Shown here: positions 15,058 through 21,978 of the stretch, one piece after another
Numbering within the stretch: position 1 is the stretch's first letter
Layout of the letters: every line of letters starts with the position of its first letter
Position numbers and translations under genes: made by a program
Assembly (NCBI GenBank): GCA_044433405.1
Contig: JAWXTQ010000009.1
Span: 1-27,526 of the forward strand
Length of the DNA stretch: 27,526 nucleotides
DNA from: CAMQVM01 sp044433405
GTDB lineage: Bacteria; Bacteroidota; Bacteroidia; Bacteroidales; Rikenellaceae
Direction: 5' to 3'
Notes under the pieces: generated by a model
Databases searched by the model: none
The model's input: only the letters and a program-made list of their open reading frames with translations
What the model was told of the DNA's origin: nothing

Positions 15058-16116
15058 ATGAATAACATTCAAACAAATGGCAATCTCAGCACAAGCGAAG
15101 ATATGAACCTAATGGAGCTAGCTAAGTTTTTCTGGGCTAAACGTAAAGCACTTATAATCACTGCTATAATCTCTTTTATTTGCAGTATAATCATTGCTTT
15201 ATCCCTACCTAAAGAGTATAGTGTATCAGTTAAGATTGCACCCGAAGGCAGCGAATCAACAAGCCTATCTAGTGCTATGGGTGGCCTTGCGAGCATTGCA
15301 GGTTTAGCGACACCTGGGGCAAGCTCAGGCATCACAGAGATTTTATATCCAGAAATCATAAAATCATCACCATTTCTAAATGAGTTTACCTCAATCGAAG
15401 TTATATACGATGGTGAAAAGAAACCTCTTGTAAACTACCTTTCTGATGACCAAAAAAGAGCATGGTGGAGTTATTTATCACCATTCAATCTTATTAAAGC
15501 ACTATCGCCAAAACCAGATGAGGAGAAACACGAAAGAGAAGAAGATCCATTTCGCCCAAGCATGAGAACTGTAAAGTTCGAAAACGACCTATACAGCTCA
15601 ATAGACATGACCTACAAAGATGGAGAAAATATTTTCGAAATTACTGTAACAATGCAAGACCCTTATATTGCAGCAGTTGTAGCTGATTCGGTAGTAGTAA
15701 AACTACAAAAGTACATGATTAACTACAAAACCACCAAAACACGCAACAGCATAGCAAATACAACACTCCAGCTACAAAAAGCAGAAAAGGCGTATCACGA
15801 AGCAGAGGAGAGGTTTGCAGAGGGTACAGACATTAATCGACGCTTAGTAACAGAAAAGGCAAAATCACGACTTCTGAGATTAGAGAACGAGAAAAATCTA
15901 GCATACAACATCTACGAACAGTTAGCACTTGAGTTAGAGACTCAAAAAGTTGAGCTTGACGAAAAAACTCCAATAGTAACAGTCATACAGCCAGCTCGCG
16001 TACCACACCAAAAATCCGCACCTAAAACGATGGTTATCGTAGTTGGTCTAACCTTCCTAGGTGTAGTTATTAGAATGATGTGGATGTTTGCTAAGCACAA
16101 CTTCACAAAAAACTAA
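15058..16116 (+). CDS. Wzz-type polysaccharide chain-length protein
   Basis: The 352-residue protein has the classic Wzz layout. A short cytosolic N-terminus is followed by a first membrane helix (about 34-53) and a large periplasmic part with a predicted coiled coil (about 240-300, rich in Lys, Glu and Ala). A PARVPHQKSAPK proline motif near 318 then leads into a second membrane helix (about 326-346). A GGLASIAGLATPGASSG stretch (about 78-95) is an unusual Gly/Ala-rich insert seen in some Bacteroidetes members. No Walker A motif or tyrosine-kinase domain is attached. It likely sets the length of O-antigen or capsule chains in the inner membrane, working with the preceding RmlC-like protein, but the rest of a polysaccharide locus is missing. 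Confidence 0.85.
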   Translation: MNNIQTNGNLSTSEDMNLMELAKFFWAKRKALIITAIISFICSIIIALSLPKEYSVSVKIAPEGSESTSLSSAMGGLASIAGLATPGASSGITEILYPEIIKSSPFLNEFTSIEVIYDGEKKPLVNYLSDDQKRAWWSYLSPFNLIKALSPKPDEEKHEREEDPFRPSMRTVKFENDLYSSIDMTYKDGENIFEITVTMQDPYIAAVVADSVVVKLQKYMINYKTTKTRNSIANTTLQLQKAEKAYHEAEERFAEGTDINRRLVTEKAKSRLLRLENEKNLAYNIYEQLALELETQKVELDEKTPIVTVIQPARVPHQKSAPKTMVIVVGLTFLGVVIRMMWMFAKHNFTKN

Positions 16117-16117
16117 C

Positions 16118-16200
16118 AAAAAAAGGCTACACTTTAAAAATATTGGTATCCAATAAAATATTAACTTTTTGTTGTTTGGATAGCTCTTTTTTTATTTTTT
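16118..16200 (+). terminator. Possible terminator after the Wzz gene
   Basis: An A-rich arm AAAAAAAGGCTA (16118-16129) can pair with TAGCTCTTTTTTT (from 16181) with one bulge. Inside this is a small ATTGG/CCAAT hairpin at 16142-16154. A run of T from 16186 follows. The loop is long, so the fold is uncertain, but it lies directly between the Wzz stop and the next promoter. Confidence 0.35.
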
Positions 16201-16217
16201 TTGATATTTTTTTTTGC

Positions 16218-16225
16218 TAACTTTG
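16218..16225 (+). promoter_or_regulatory. -7 element of the AraC-type gene
   Basis: TAACTTTG matches the TAnnTTTG element, 17 bases ahead of the ATG at 16243. The region upstream is almost pure T, and TTG at 16201-16203 is only 14 bases away, so the -33 element is not clear. Confidence 0.55.
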
Positions 16226-16242
16226 TGCAAAATTAGATAATT

Positions 16243-17373
16243 ATGGAGCATCCGTTTCTTACAAATATGTTATTTGCATCATCGATTGTGATGTATGCTT
16301 ATGGTCTATTATCATTCCTTACTTTCTCTCCAGAAGGAGACGAATATTATAATTATAGAGTAGCCAAAAAACTATTTGGTTCATTTATGGTTTTTGTGGC
16401 AACCTGTTTGCTCATGCATTGGTATTTCGATTTAAGAAATCAAAATCCACTGTTAGCAACATCGCTATGTCTGTTTTACTTCACTCCAGGAAGTATGATT
16501 TTTTCAGTGATATTCTCCTCTTTAATTCAACCTAACTATCATTTCAGCAAAAGACTAAAGCAAATTACTATATTCTCGATATGTTTGGCTGGTATGCTTG
16601 CTATTAACTATTTCTTTGTTCCACAAGGGTCACACAATATTGCGTTTATAATTGCTGCATTACTGTTTATCATTACTGCAATAATCTCAATTGTAAGATT
16701 TTACAAACTTTATCGCAAAACCTTAGAAAAAGCTAACGACTACTATTCCGACAACATTGGCAAACTATTAAAGTGGATACCAATAACTCTATACATGACC
16801 ATTTTGTTGGCGTTCGCTATCTCAATTATATCTATTATATCAAACGTTTCAATTATTCCGCTCTTTCTATTTATGGGGTTGTCAATCTACACATCTATAT
16901 ATATATCACTCCAGAATCACATGATGAATATAGCTAAGATGAAGCTACTACTATCGACTAATGATTGTGAATCGCTGTCAGATAGCATAGGGCAATCAAA
17001 TAGCGAATCCTTCGAAGATGAAACCAGAGATAACAAAACTATTAAACTAAGATTAAAAGAGTGGCAAGAAAACAAAGGATTTACCAAGCATGGCTTGACA
17101 ATAGACGAATTAGCTATAGAACTCAACACAAATAGAACCTACCTATCATCATATATCAACGCTGTATACAACCTCACTTTTAGAGGCTGGATTGCCTCAC
17201 TACGTATCGAATACTCAAAGGAGTTGCTATTGCAAGACGAAGAACTCCCATCAATCACAATAGCAAACATGATTGGATACTCCCCCAACGCCTATATCAG
17301 AACATTCACTAAAGCAGAAGATATGACCCCTGTACAATGGCGAAACGAAAACAGAACAATAGAAGAACGATGA
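16243..17373 (+). CDS. Seven-TM AraC-family regulator
   Basis: The 376-residue protein joins an N-terminal membrane sensor to a C-terminal AraC-type DNA-binding domain. About seven hydrophobic segments lie at residues 8-27, 45-62, 70-95, 106-124, 131-150, 175-200 and 203-224. A Ser/Glu/Asp-rich linker (240-265) follows. The HTH part (about 270-370) has LTIDELAIELNTNRTYLSSYIN and a second helix-turn-helix IANMIGYSPNAYIRTF, ending in MTPVQWRN, a typical AraC C-terminus. Proteins of this layout are common in Bacteroidetes; ligand and targets are unknown. It follows the Wzz gene in the same direction but has its own -7 box, so it may regulate the nearby polysaccharide genes or something distant. 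Confidence 0.85.
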   Translation: MEHPFLTNMLFASSIVMYAYGLLSFLTFSPEGDEYYNYRVAKKLFGSFMVFVATCLLMHWYFDLRNQNPLLATSLCLFYFTPGSMIFSVIFSSLIQPNYHFSKRLKQITIFSICLAGMLAINYFFVPQGSHNIAFIIAALLFIITAIISIVRFYKLYRKTLEKANDYYSDNIGKLLKWIPITLYMTILLAFAISIISIISNVSIIPLFLFMGLSIYTSIYISLQNHMMNIAKMKLLLSTNDCESLSDSIGQSNSESFEDETRDNKTIKLRLKEWQENKGFTKHGLTIDELAIELNTNRTYLSSYINAVYNLTFRGWIASLRIEYSKELLLQDEELPSITIANMIGYSPNAYIRTFTKAEDMTPVQWRNENRTIEER

Positions 17374-17433
17374 TTAACGCCGATAATGATTAATGAATGA
17401 TTAAATCCACCAGATCAAAATTAATTCTTAGCT

Positions 17434-17483
17434 ACTTTCACCGCATGAGCTTTCGCTCTTCGAGCTCACTTGCGTTCACTGGA
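17434..17483. repeat. Palindromic repeat copy 3, diverged
   Basis: ACTTTCACCGCATGAGC (17434-17450) is identical to copy 2. The right half is degraded: GAGCT at 17447-17451 pairs with AGCTC (17463-17467), and the outer part matches only in places. It lies between the converging ends of the AraC-type gene and the GH31-like gene. The GC-richer sequence that follows to about 17530 contains further short GAGC and GCGAAGC motifs and looks unlike the flanking DNA. Confidence 0.65.
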
Positions 17484-17534
17484 TATTTCCATGTAGGGGT
17501 ATTACCTGCTTCGCGACACGGAGCTACGCACATT

Positions 17535-19082
17535 CTAGTTTTTAAACAACAGATTTTTAAGCTTGCTTACGATATCATCAGATAATTCAAAATAGGGGAT
17601 ATCTCCACTTTTGCAATTAATTGATATCACTCTAGGTCCTTTGTAAGTCGTGCCATCAAATCCTTTCCAACGTCCTGAAGGTAGGCGCACCATACGTTTG
17701 CCCTCACTATTCAAAATTGGAGCAACAAGATATTTTGAACCTAGCATAAATTGATCATCACAATCATAAAACGCTTTTGCAGGGAATTCATACTCCATAT
17801 GTCGAATCAATGGAGCTCCAGTCTTAACAGACTCCTTGATTAATTCAGTAAAATAGGCACTTAGCTTATTGTTAATTGATAATGCTTCTAAACATGCGTC
17901 TCTACCCTCTTGGCTAAACGAATCTAAATTTGCAGGCAGCGAGAATGTAGGCATAAAGGCCTGCATTTGGGTCAAGCGAACTTGCAATAGCTCATCTGCT
18001 GAATGATTAGTATTAGCACCAATTAAGATATCATGGTAGCCCAATAGATTTGCAATAATTACCTCAGCTAAAACATCTTCCAAATCACTCCACTGATAAT
18101 CAATGTCGCGTAGTTTAGCGTGTAGGGGCAAATTTTGACCATCCATTACACTCTCGGCAATGCTGCCATCAAATTTTGAAGCTATAGAGTTTAACACCTC
18201 TAAATATTGCTTTGAGGTTACTAGGTTACTATCTGAACGGTAGCTATCAATTTTTGAAGATGCAAACACAAATCCATCAATTTCATACTCCTTTTTCAGG
18301 CGCTCAAGCGATGAGACAAAAACCTCAACAACTTCTGGTTTTGACAAATCGAGCATTGCGCTAAAACCTCCACTCCATTGAGCAACTTTTGGATGTTTAT
18401 GATTATTATCTAGCACCAGATACCCCTTGCTCTTAAACTCATGAAAAAGCTCAGAGTCTCCACTTACATAAGGAGTCACTGTTAAAAACACCTCACTACC
18501 CGACTCTTTCAACGAACTAATTAAACTAGCAGGTTGAGGATATAAATTCTCACTAAACTCAAGAGCTCCATTTTGCTCCTGCCATAAATATGAAAACACC
18601 ACTCTTTTATGAGCAATATTACTAAATTTATTAACTATCTTGATAACATTATCCTGACCGCTGTTTCCTTTAACATACAACACCGTAGCAGATAAGGACA
18701 ATGTGTCTGAAAGGGACTTTTTGTCTCTAAAATAGCTCTGAGACATACTCAAAACAGCCTCACGAAGTGTAGCTCCTGGCTTGTTAATCACCAACTCTTC
18801 GCTTAGTCCTATCACTCCATCCTCCGAAATAGAGAAATCAAAAAAGCTTGGAGAGTAGATATAACGTCCCTGCGATGAGACGAGAGTACCTGTAGTAAGA
18901 TTTACATCAAATTTTGAATCCTCAGATACTTTCGAGTTGTATGTATATGGCATATCATTAGAGAGCGATGGCGCTAAACCCCACCATTTTTCGCTTTCTA
19001 GCAATTTATTATTACTCAATTCTTGAGCATAAGCATTTGATGATGCTAGAAGCAACACCATCAAAGAGATAAATCTGTTCAT
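17535..19082 (-). CDS. Secreted GH31-like protein, nucleophile motif altered
   Basis: The 515-residue protein has a signal peptide (MNRFISLMVLLLASSNAYAQ, cut near 20) and a TIM-barrel region that resembles glycoside hydrolase family 31, which contains alpha-glucosidases and related enzymes. Matching blocks include PYVSGDSELFHEFKSKGYLV near 220, the catalytic strand IDGFVFASSKID near 266-277, YQWSDLEDVLAEV near 328, GAPLIRHMEYEFP near 435, and FMLGSKYLVAPIL near 455 in the usual order. In active GH31 enzymes the strand normally ends DGFKFDxGE or similar. Here Lys and the nucleophile Asp are replaced (VFA), and the WSGDN-type acid/base block is also changed to WSDLED. It may be a binding protein or a pseudoenzyme. 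It is last in the purM-led cluster. Confidence 0.7.
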   Translation of the reverse strand: MNRFISLMVLLLASSNAYAQELSNNKLLESEKWWGLAPSLSNDMPYTYNSKVSEDSKFDVNLTTGTLVSSQGRYIYSPSFFDFSISEDGVIGLSEELVINKPGATLREAVLSMSQSYFRDKKSLSDTLSLSATVLYVKGNSGQDNVIKIVNKFSNIAHKRVVFSYLWQEQNGALEFSENLYPQPASLISSLKESGSEVFLTVTPYVSGDSELFHEFKSKGYLVLDNNHKHPKVAQWSGGFSAMLDLSKPEVVEVFVSSLERLKKEYEIDGFVFASSKIDSYRSDSNLVTSKQYLEVLNSIASKFDGSIAESVMDGQNLPLHAKLRDIDYQWSDLEDVLAEVIIANLLGYHDILIGANTNHSADELLQVRLTQMQAFMPTFSLPANLDSFSQEGRDACLEALSINNKLSAYFTELIKESVKTGAPLIRHMEYEFPAKAFYDCDDQFMLGSKYLVAPILNSEGKRMVRLPSGRWKGFDGTTYKGPRVISINCKSGDIPYFELSDDIVSKLKNLLFKN

Positions 19083-19388
19083 CTATATTTTCTTCATTAA
19101 AGTCATAAAATGAGTGACTTTCGCACCAAACATAGGCTGAGCAAACTCACTATATTCGTGCATTATTTCATTTTTAAATAAGTTATAACCATCAAGCGTC
19201 TGGAGGTGAACTAGGAGTGAAAAGGTGTAGTGACTATTAACTCCATCAGACAATATTCTCGAAAAGGTTGGTTCAATAAACTCCTCTTTGGTTTTCACAA
19301 ATGGGATAAATTTTTCAAACATAAAATTATACCAGCTTCCGTAAACAGTTGGCTCAACCATAAACGAAATATTCAACATATATCCCAT
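19083..19388 (-). CDS. DUF4286-family protein
   Basis: The 101-residue protein has no signal peptide or membrane helix. It shows a short ferredoxin-like pattern: MLNISFMVEPTVYGSWYNFM, an IPFVKTKEEF block, then YTFSLLVHLQTLDGYNLF and a C-terminal EYSEFAQPMFGAKVTHFMTLMKKI. This matches the DUF4286 family of Bacteroidetes, whose function is not known. Two ATGs are possible (19388 and 19379); the first is given. The gene starts three bases after the DUF4199 stop and abuts the GH31-like start. Confidence 0.75.
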   Translation of the reverse strand: MGYMLNISFMVEPTVYGSWYNFMFEKFIPFVKTKEEFIEPTFSRILSDGVNSHYTFSLLVHLQTLDGYNLFKNEIMHEYSEFAQPMFGAKVTHFMTLMKKI

Positions 19389-19390
19389 AA

Positions 19391-19960
19391 TTATTCTACA
19401 TTATCGTTTTGAAAAGTTGTATCAATTGGTTCATCAGGTGCTCTCTTTGCAAAAACTGCTACCACCAAACCAAAGAATGCACAGGTAAATACAGTGCTAA
19501 TAACAGAAGATAAAATAACTGTTACTGGACCTAAGTCACCAGACTCCAGCACCTTAATCGCCTCGTCTTTAAGCTCATTACTTAAATTAGGATTATCTAT
19601 TATCATCTGACGTTGTAACTGCTGATAATAACCAGGGTCAATCAAATTTGTTTGAATATAATACAAACATCCATAAATGACTCCAGCAAATGCAGCTGTT
19701 AAAAGAATAAATCCATACGCTGTAGCAAATGAAGTACCACGCGCGCCACGAATCATAGCGTATCGTTTTGTATAAAACTGTATAACTAGAACATACGCTA
19801 TTATACTAGCAAAATTTAGAATTTGAGTTGCCAAGTCTGACTCTACCCCTAAATATTCTATCAATATAGTAAGGTAAAACATCAAGCCCAACACCAAACC
19901 ACCTTTAGCAGACTCTTTGTTTCTTATATTCTTAATAATATCTTTTTCCATTATTTTCAT
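19391..19960 (-). CDS. DUF4199-family membrane protein
   Basis: The 189-residue protein has four hydrophobic segments (about 20-38, 46-63, 77-98 and 145-168) and an intervening polar region with a YYQQLQRQMIIDNPNLSNE stretch. This fits DUF4199, a family of small integral membrane proteins of Bacteroidetes with no known role. Start choices are ATG at 19960 or the ATG three codons on (19951). It lies about 20 bases after the YciO/Sua5 gene and just before the DUF4286 gene, and probably belongs to the same transcript. Confidence 0.7.
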   Translation of the reverse strand: MKIMEKDIIKNIRNKESAKGGLVLGLMFYLTILIEYLGVESDLATQILNFASIIAYVLVIQFYTKRYAMIRGARGTSFATAYGFILLTAAFAGVIYGCLYYIQTNLIDPGYYQQLQRQMIIDNPNLSNELKDEAIKVLESGDLGPVTVILSSVISTVFTCAFFGLVVAVFAKRAPDEPIDTTFQNDNVE

Positions 19961-19981
19961 CTATTTTACACCACCAATATA

Positions 19982-20587
19982 TCAAAAAGTATATCCACCT
20001 TCTCTTATAATGGTCAACTCTCCACTCTTCAACTCAACCACTGTAGAGGGAGTATTAGGCACATCTCCACCATCTATAAAAAAATCCACCGAGCTAGCAT
20101 ACTCCTCCCATAACAACTCTGGGTTTAGCATATCATCTTGCTCTAATTTGCCTTTAGGAATTGATGTTGTAACCATTGGATGCCCCAATAGCTCAACTAT
20201 CTGCTGAATTATAGCATTAGTTGTTATTCTAATTCCTACCTGCTTCTTCCCTTGTAAAAACTTATTAGGAAGCGTGTTTGTAGCCTCAAGAATATATGTT
20301 ACTGGAGCGGGAGTGTGCTCTTTTAAGATTTTAAAAGTTGCGTTATCCACCTTTGCATACTTCGAAGCTTGTTGCAACGAGCTGCATATCAACGCAAGGT
20401 TATCATTGTTTTTACCTTTTTTTTGTTTAATCAAGTTGATTGCTTTTACCGACTCTAGCGAACACCCCATCGCATAAAATGAGTCAGTAGGAAAGATTAA
20501 AATCGCCCCCTGCATTAGTGCATCGACAACCAAAGAGAGACTCTTTTGATTGGTATTTTCACTATATAGTTTGATTAATCTTCCCAT
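19982..20587 (-). CDS. YciO/Sua5/YrdC-family protein
   Basis: The 201-residue protein has the YrdC fold signature: GAILIFPTDSFYAMGCSLES near 28-47, then INLIKQKKGKNNDN, LALICSSLQQASKYA, PAPVTYILEATN and a C-terminal TPSTVVELKSGELTIIREG. Family members make threonylcarbamoyl-AMP for the t6A modification of tRNA, or are RNA-binding YciO-type paralogues whose role is unclear. The Lys-x-Arg motif of the catalytic subgroup appears as KQK here, and the overall match is closer to YciO. The call is therefore family-level. It follows purM by eight bases. Confidence 0.85.
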   Translation of the reverse strand: MGRLIKLYSENTNQKSLSLVVDALMQGAILIFPTDSFYAMGCSLESVKAINLIKQKKGKNNDNLALICSSLQQASKYAKVDNATFKILKEHTPAPVTYILEATNTLPNKFLQGKKQVGIRITTNAIIQQIVELLGHPMVTTSIPKGKLEQDDMLNPELLWEEYASSVDFFIDGGDVPNTPSTVVELKSGELTIIREGGYTF

Positions 20588-20595
20588 CGCGCTGA

Positions 20596-21774
20596 CTATT
20601 TTGTGTAATGGAATTCTCCTTTATCACTTTTTATAGTAAGCTCTGGCTTATCAGAGTTCTCAACATAACCTATTATCTTAGCATCAACACCAAACTCCTT
20701 AGAGATTGCAATAACCTCTTGAGCCGCAGATTCGCTATTTAAATAGAGTTCCATGCGATGTCCCATATTAAACACCTTATACATCTCTTTCCAATCAGTG
20801 CCACTCTCTTTTTGTATAATATCAAAAAGCGGTGGGCAATCAAACATATTATCCTTAATAACATGAACATCACCTGCAAAGTGCAAAATTTTAGTTTGCG
20901 CTCCACCAGTACAGTGAATCATTCCGTTAATACCAGACTTGCAGTTTTTTAATATTTTTGTAATTATAGGAGCATAAGTTCTAGTTGGTGACAAAACTAA
21001 CTGTCCAGCAGTTAGATTGGTAGAACCAACCATATCAGTCAAACGGTAAGAGCCTGAATATACTAAATCTAGAGGCATTTGAGTATCAAAAGTTTCTGGA
21101 TATTTCTCAGCTATCTCTTTACAAAACACATCATGTCTTGCAGAGGTTAAACCGTTGCTACCCATTCCTCCATTATATCTATCTTCATAAGTAGCTTGAC
21201 CGTAAGATGCCAAACCAACAATTATATTAGAACCTGTAATATTTGAATTATCAATCACATCGCTACGTTTCAAACGCGCAGTAACTGTGCTATCAACAAC
21301 GATAGTGCGCACTACATCACCTAAGTCTGCAGTCTCACCACCAGTAGAGTATATAGACACACCTAAATCACGCATAGTTTGTAGAAACTCCTCAGTGCCA
21401 TTAATAATGGCACCTATTACCTCACCAGGGATAAGACGCTTATTTCGCCCGATGGTTGAAGATAACAAAATATTAGATGTTGCGCCAATACACAACAAAT
21501 CGTCAGTATTCATCACAACGGCATCTTGTGCAACGCCCTTCCAAACCGACATATCGCCACTCTCTTTCCAATATGCGTACGCAAGTGATGATTTAGTGCC
21601 AGCACCATCAGCGTGCATAACTAGACAATAGTCTGAATCACCTGTAAAAATATCAGGAACAACTTTACAAAATGCTTTTGGAAATAACCCTTTATCTACA
21701 TTTTTAATAGCTTTATGCACCTCCTCTTTACCAGCAGAAGCGCCTCTCTGAGCGTATCTTGAATTATCAATCAT
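20596..21774 (-). CDS. purM: Phosphoribosylformylglycinamidine cyclo-ligase (AIR synthase)
   Basis: It closes the imidazole ring of FGAM with ATP to give AIR, the fifth step of purine synthesis. The 392-residue protein is the longer Bacteroidetes form. Conserved blocks are MHADGAGTKSSLAY near 53-66, QDAVVMNTDDLLCIGA near 82-97 (Asp residues for metal and substrate), STGGETADLGDVVRTIV near 144-160, NGLTSARHDV near 208-217, and HCTGGAQTKIL near 286. The last third has GHRMELYLNS and the ATP-binding end. It is first in a run of five minus-strand genes. A TAACTTTG box on the minus strand at 21814-21821 lies about 40 bases upstream. Confidence 0.93.
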   Translation of the reverse strand: MIDNSRYAQRGASAGKEEVHKAIKNVDKGLFPKAFCKVVPDIFTGDSDYCLVMHADGAGTKSSLAYAYWKESGDMSVWKGVAQDAVVMNTDDLLCIGATSNILLSSTIGRNKRLIPGEVIGAIINGTEEFLQTMRDLGVSIYSTGGETADLGDVVRTIVVDSTVTARLKRSDVIDNSNITGSNIIVGLASYGQATYEDRYNGGMGSNGLTSARHDVFCKEIAEKYPETFDTQMPLDLVYSGSYRLTDMVGSTNLTAGQLVLSPTRTYAPIITKILKNCKSGINGMIHCTGGAQTKILHFAGDVHVIKDNMFDCPPLFDIIQKESGTDWKEMYKVFNMGHRMELYLNSESAAQEVIAISKEFGVDAKIIGYVENSDKPELTIKSDKGEFHYTK

Positions 21775-21813
21775 AAAATATTAGTTGAATCTTTTTATAC
21801 TATTTATAATCCA

Positions 21814-21821
21814 CAAAGTTA
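21814..21821 (-). promoter_or_regulatory. Probable -7 element of purM
   Basis: On the minus strand TAACTTTG matches TAnnTTTG about 40 bases ahead of the purM ATG. No clear TTG is found 18-20 bases upstream, so only half of the promoter is seen. Confidence 0.5.
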
Positions 21822-21865
21822 CGACAAAAAAGTGAGATAAAGAAATATTAACTTTAAAAATTAAA

Positions 21866-21895
21866 TTGGATAAGCCAAAAAAATCACTATATTTG
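21866..21895 (+). promoter_or_regulatory. Promoter of the unknown helical protein gene
   Basis: TTG (21866-21868), a 19-base spacer and TATATTTG (21888-21895) match the Bacteroidetes pattern exactly. Transcription would begin near 21902, leaving a leader of about 77 bases, which is long compared with the 16-base leaders elsewhere in the window. Confidence 0.75.
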
Positions 21896-21908
21896 TAAAT
21901 ATTTGTTC

Positions 21909-21943
21909 GGACTAACAACGCCCTTACATAGGAGCAGTTGTCC
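21909..21943 (+). other. Hairpin in the 5' leader
   Basis: Within the leader of the 525-residue gene, GGAC (21909-21912) pairs with GTCC (21940-21943), and AAC pairs with GTT further in, with a four-base bulge and a 17-base loop. The stem is modest. It could influence translation or stability, or be chance; no known riboswitch is recognised. Confidence 0.3.
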
Positions 21944-21978
21944 ACGTTTTAGAATTTAAAACTATTAAAATGTAAAGC

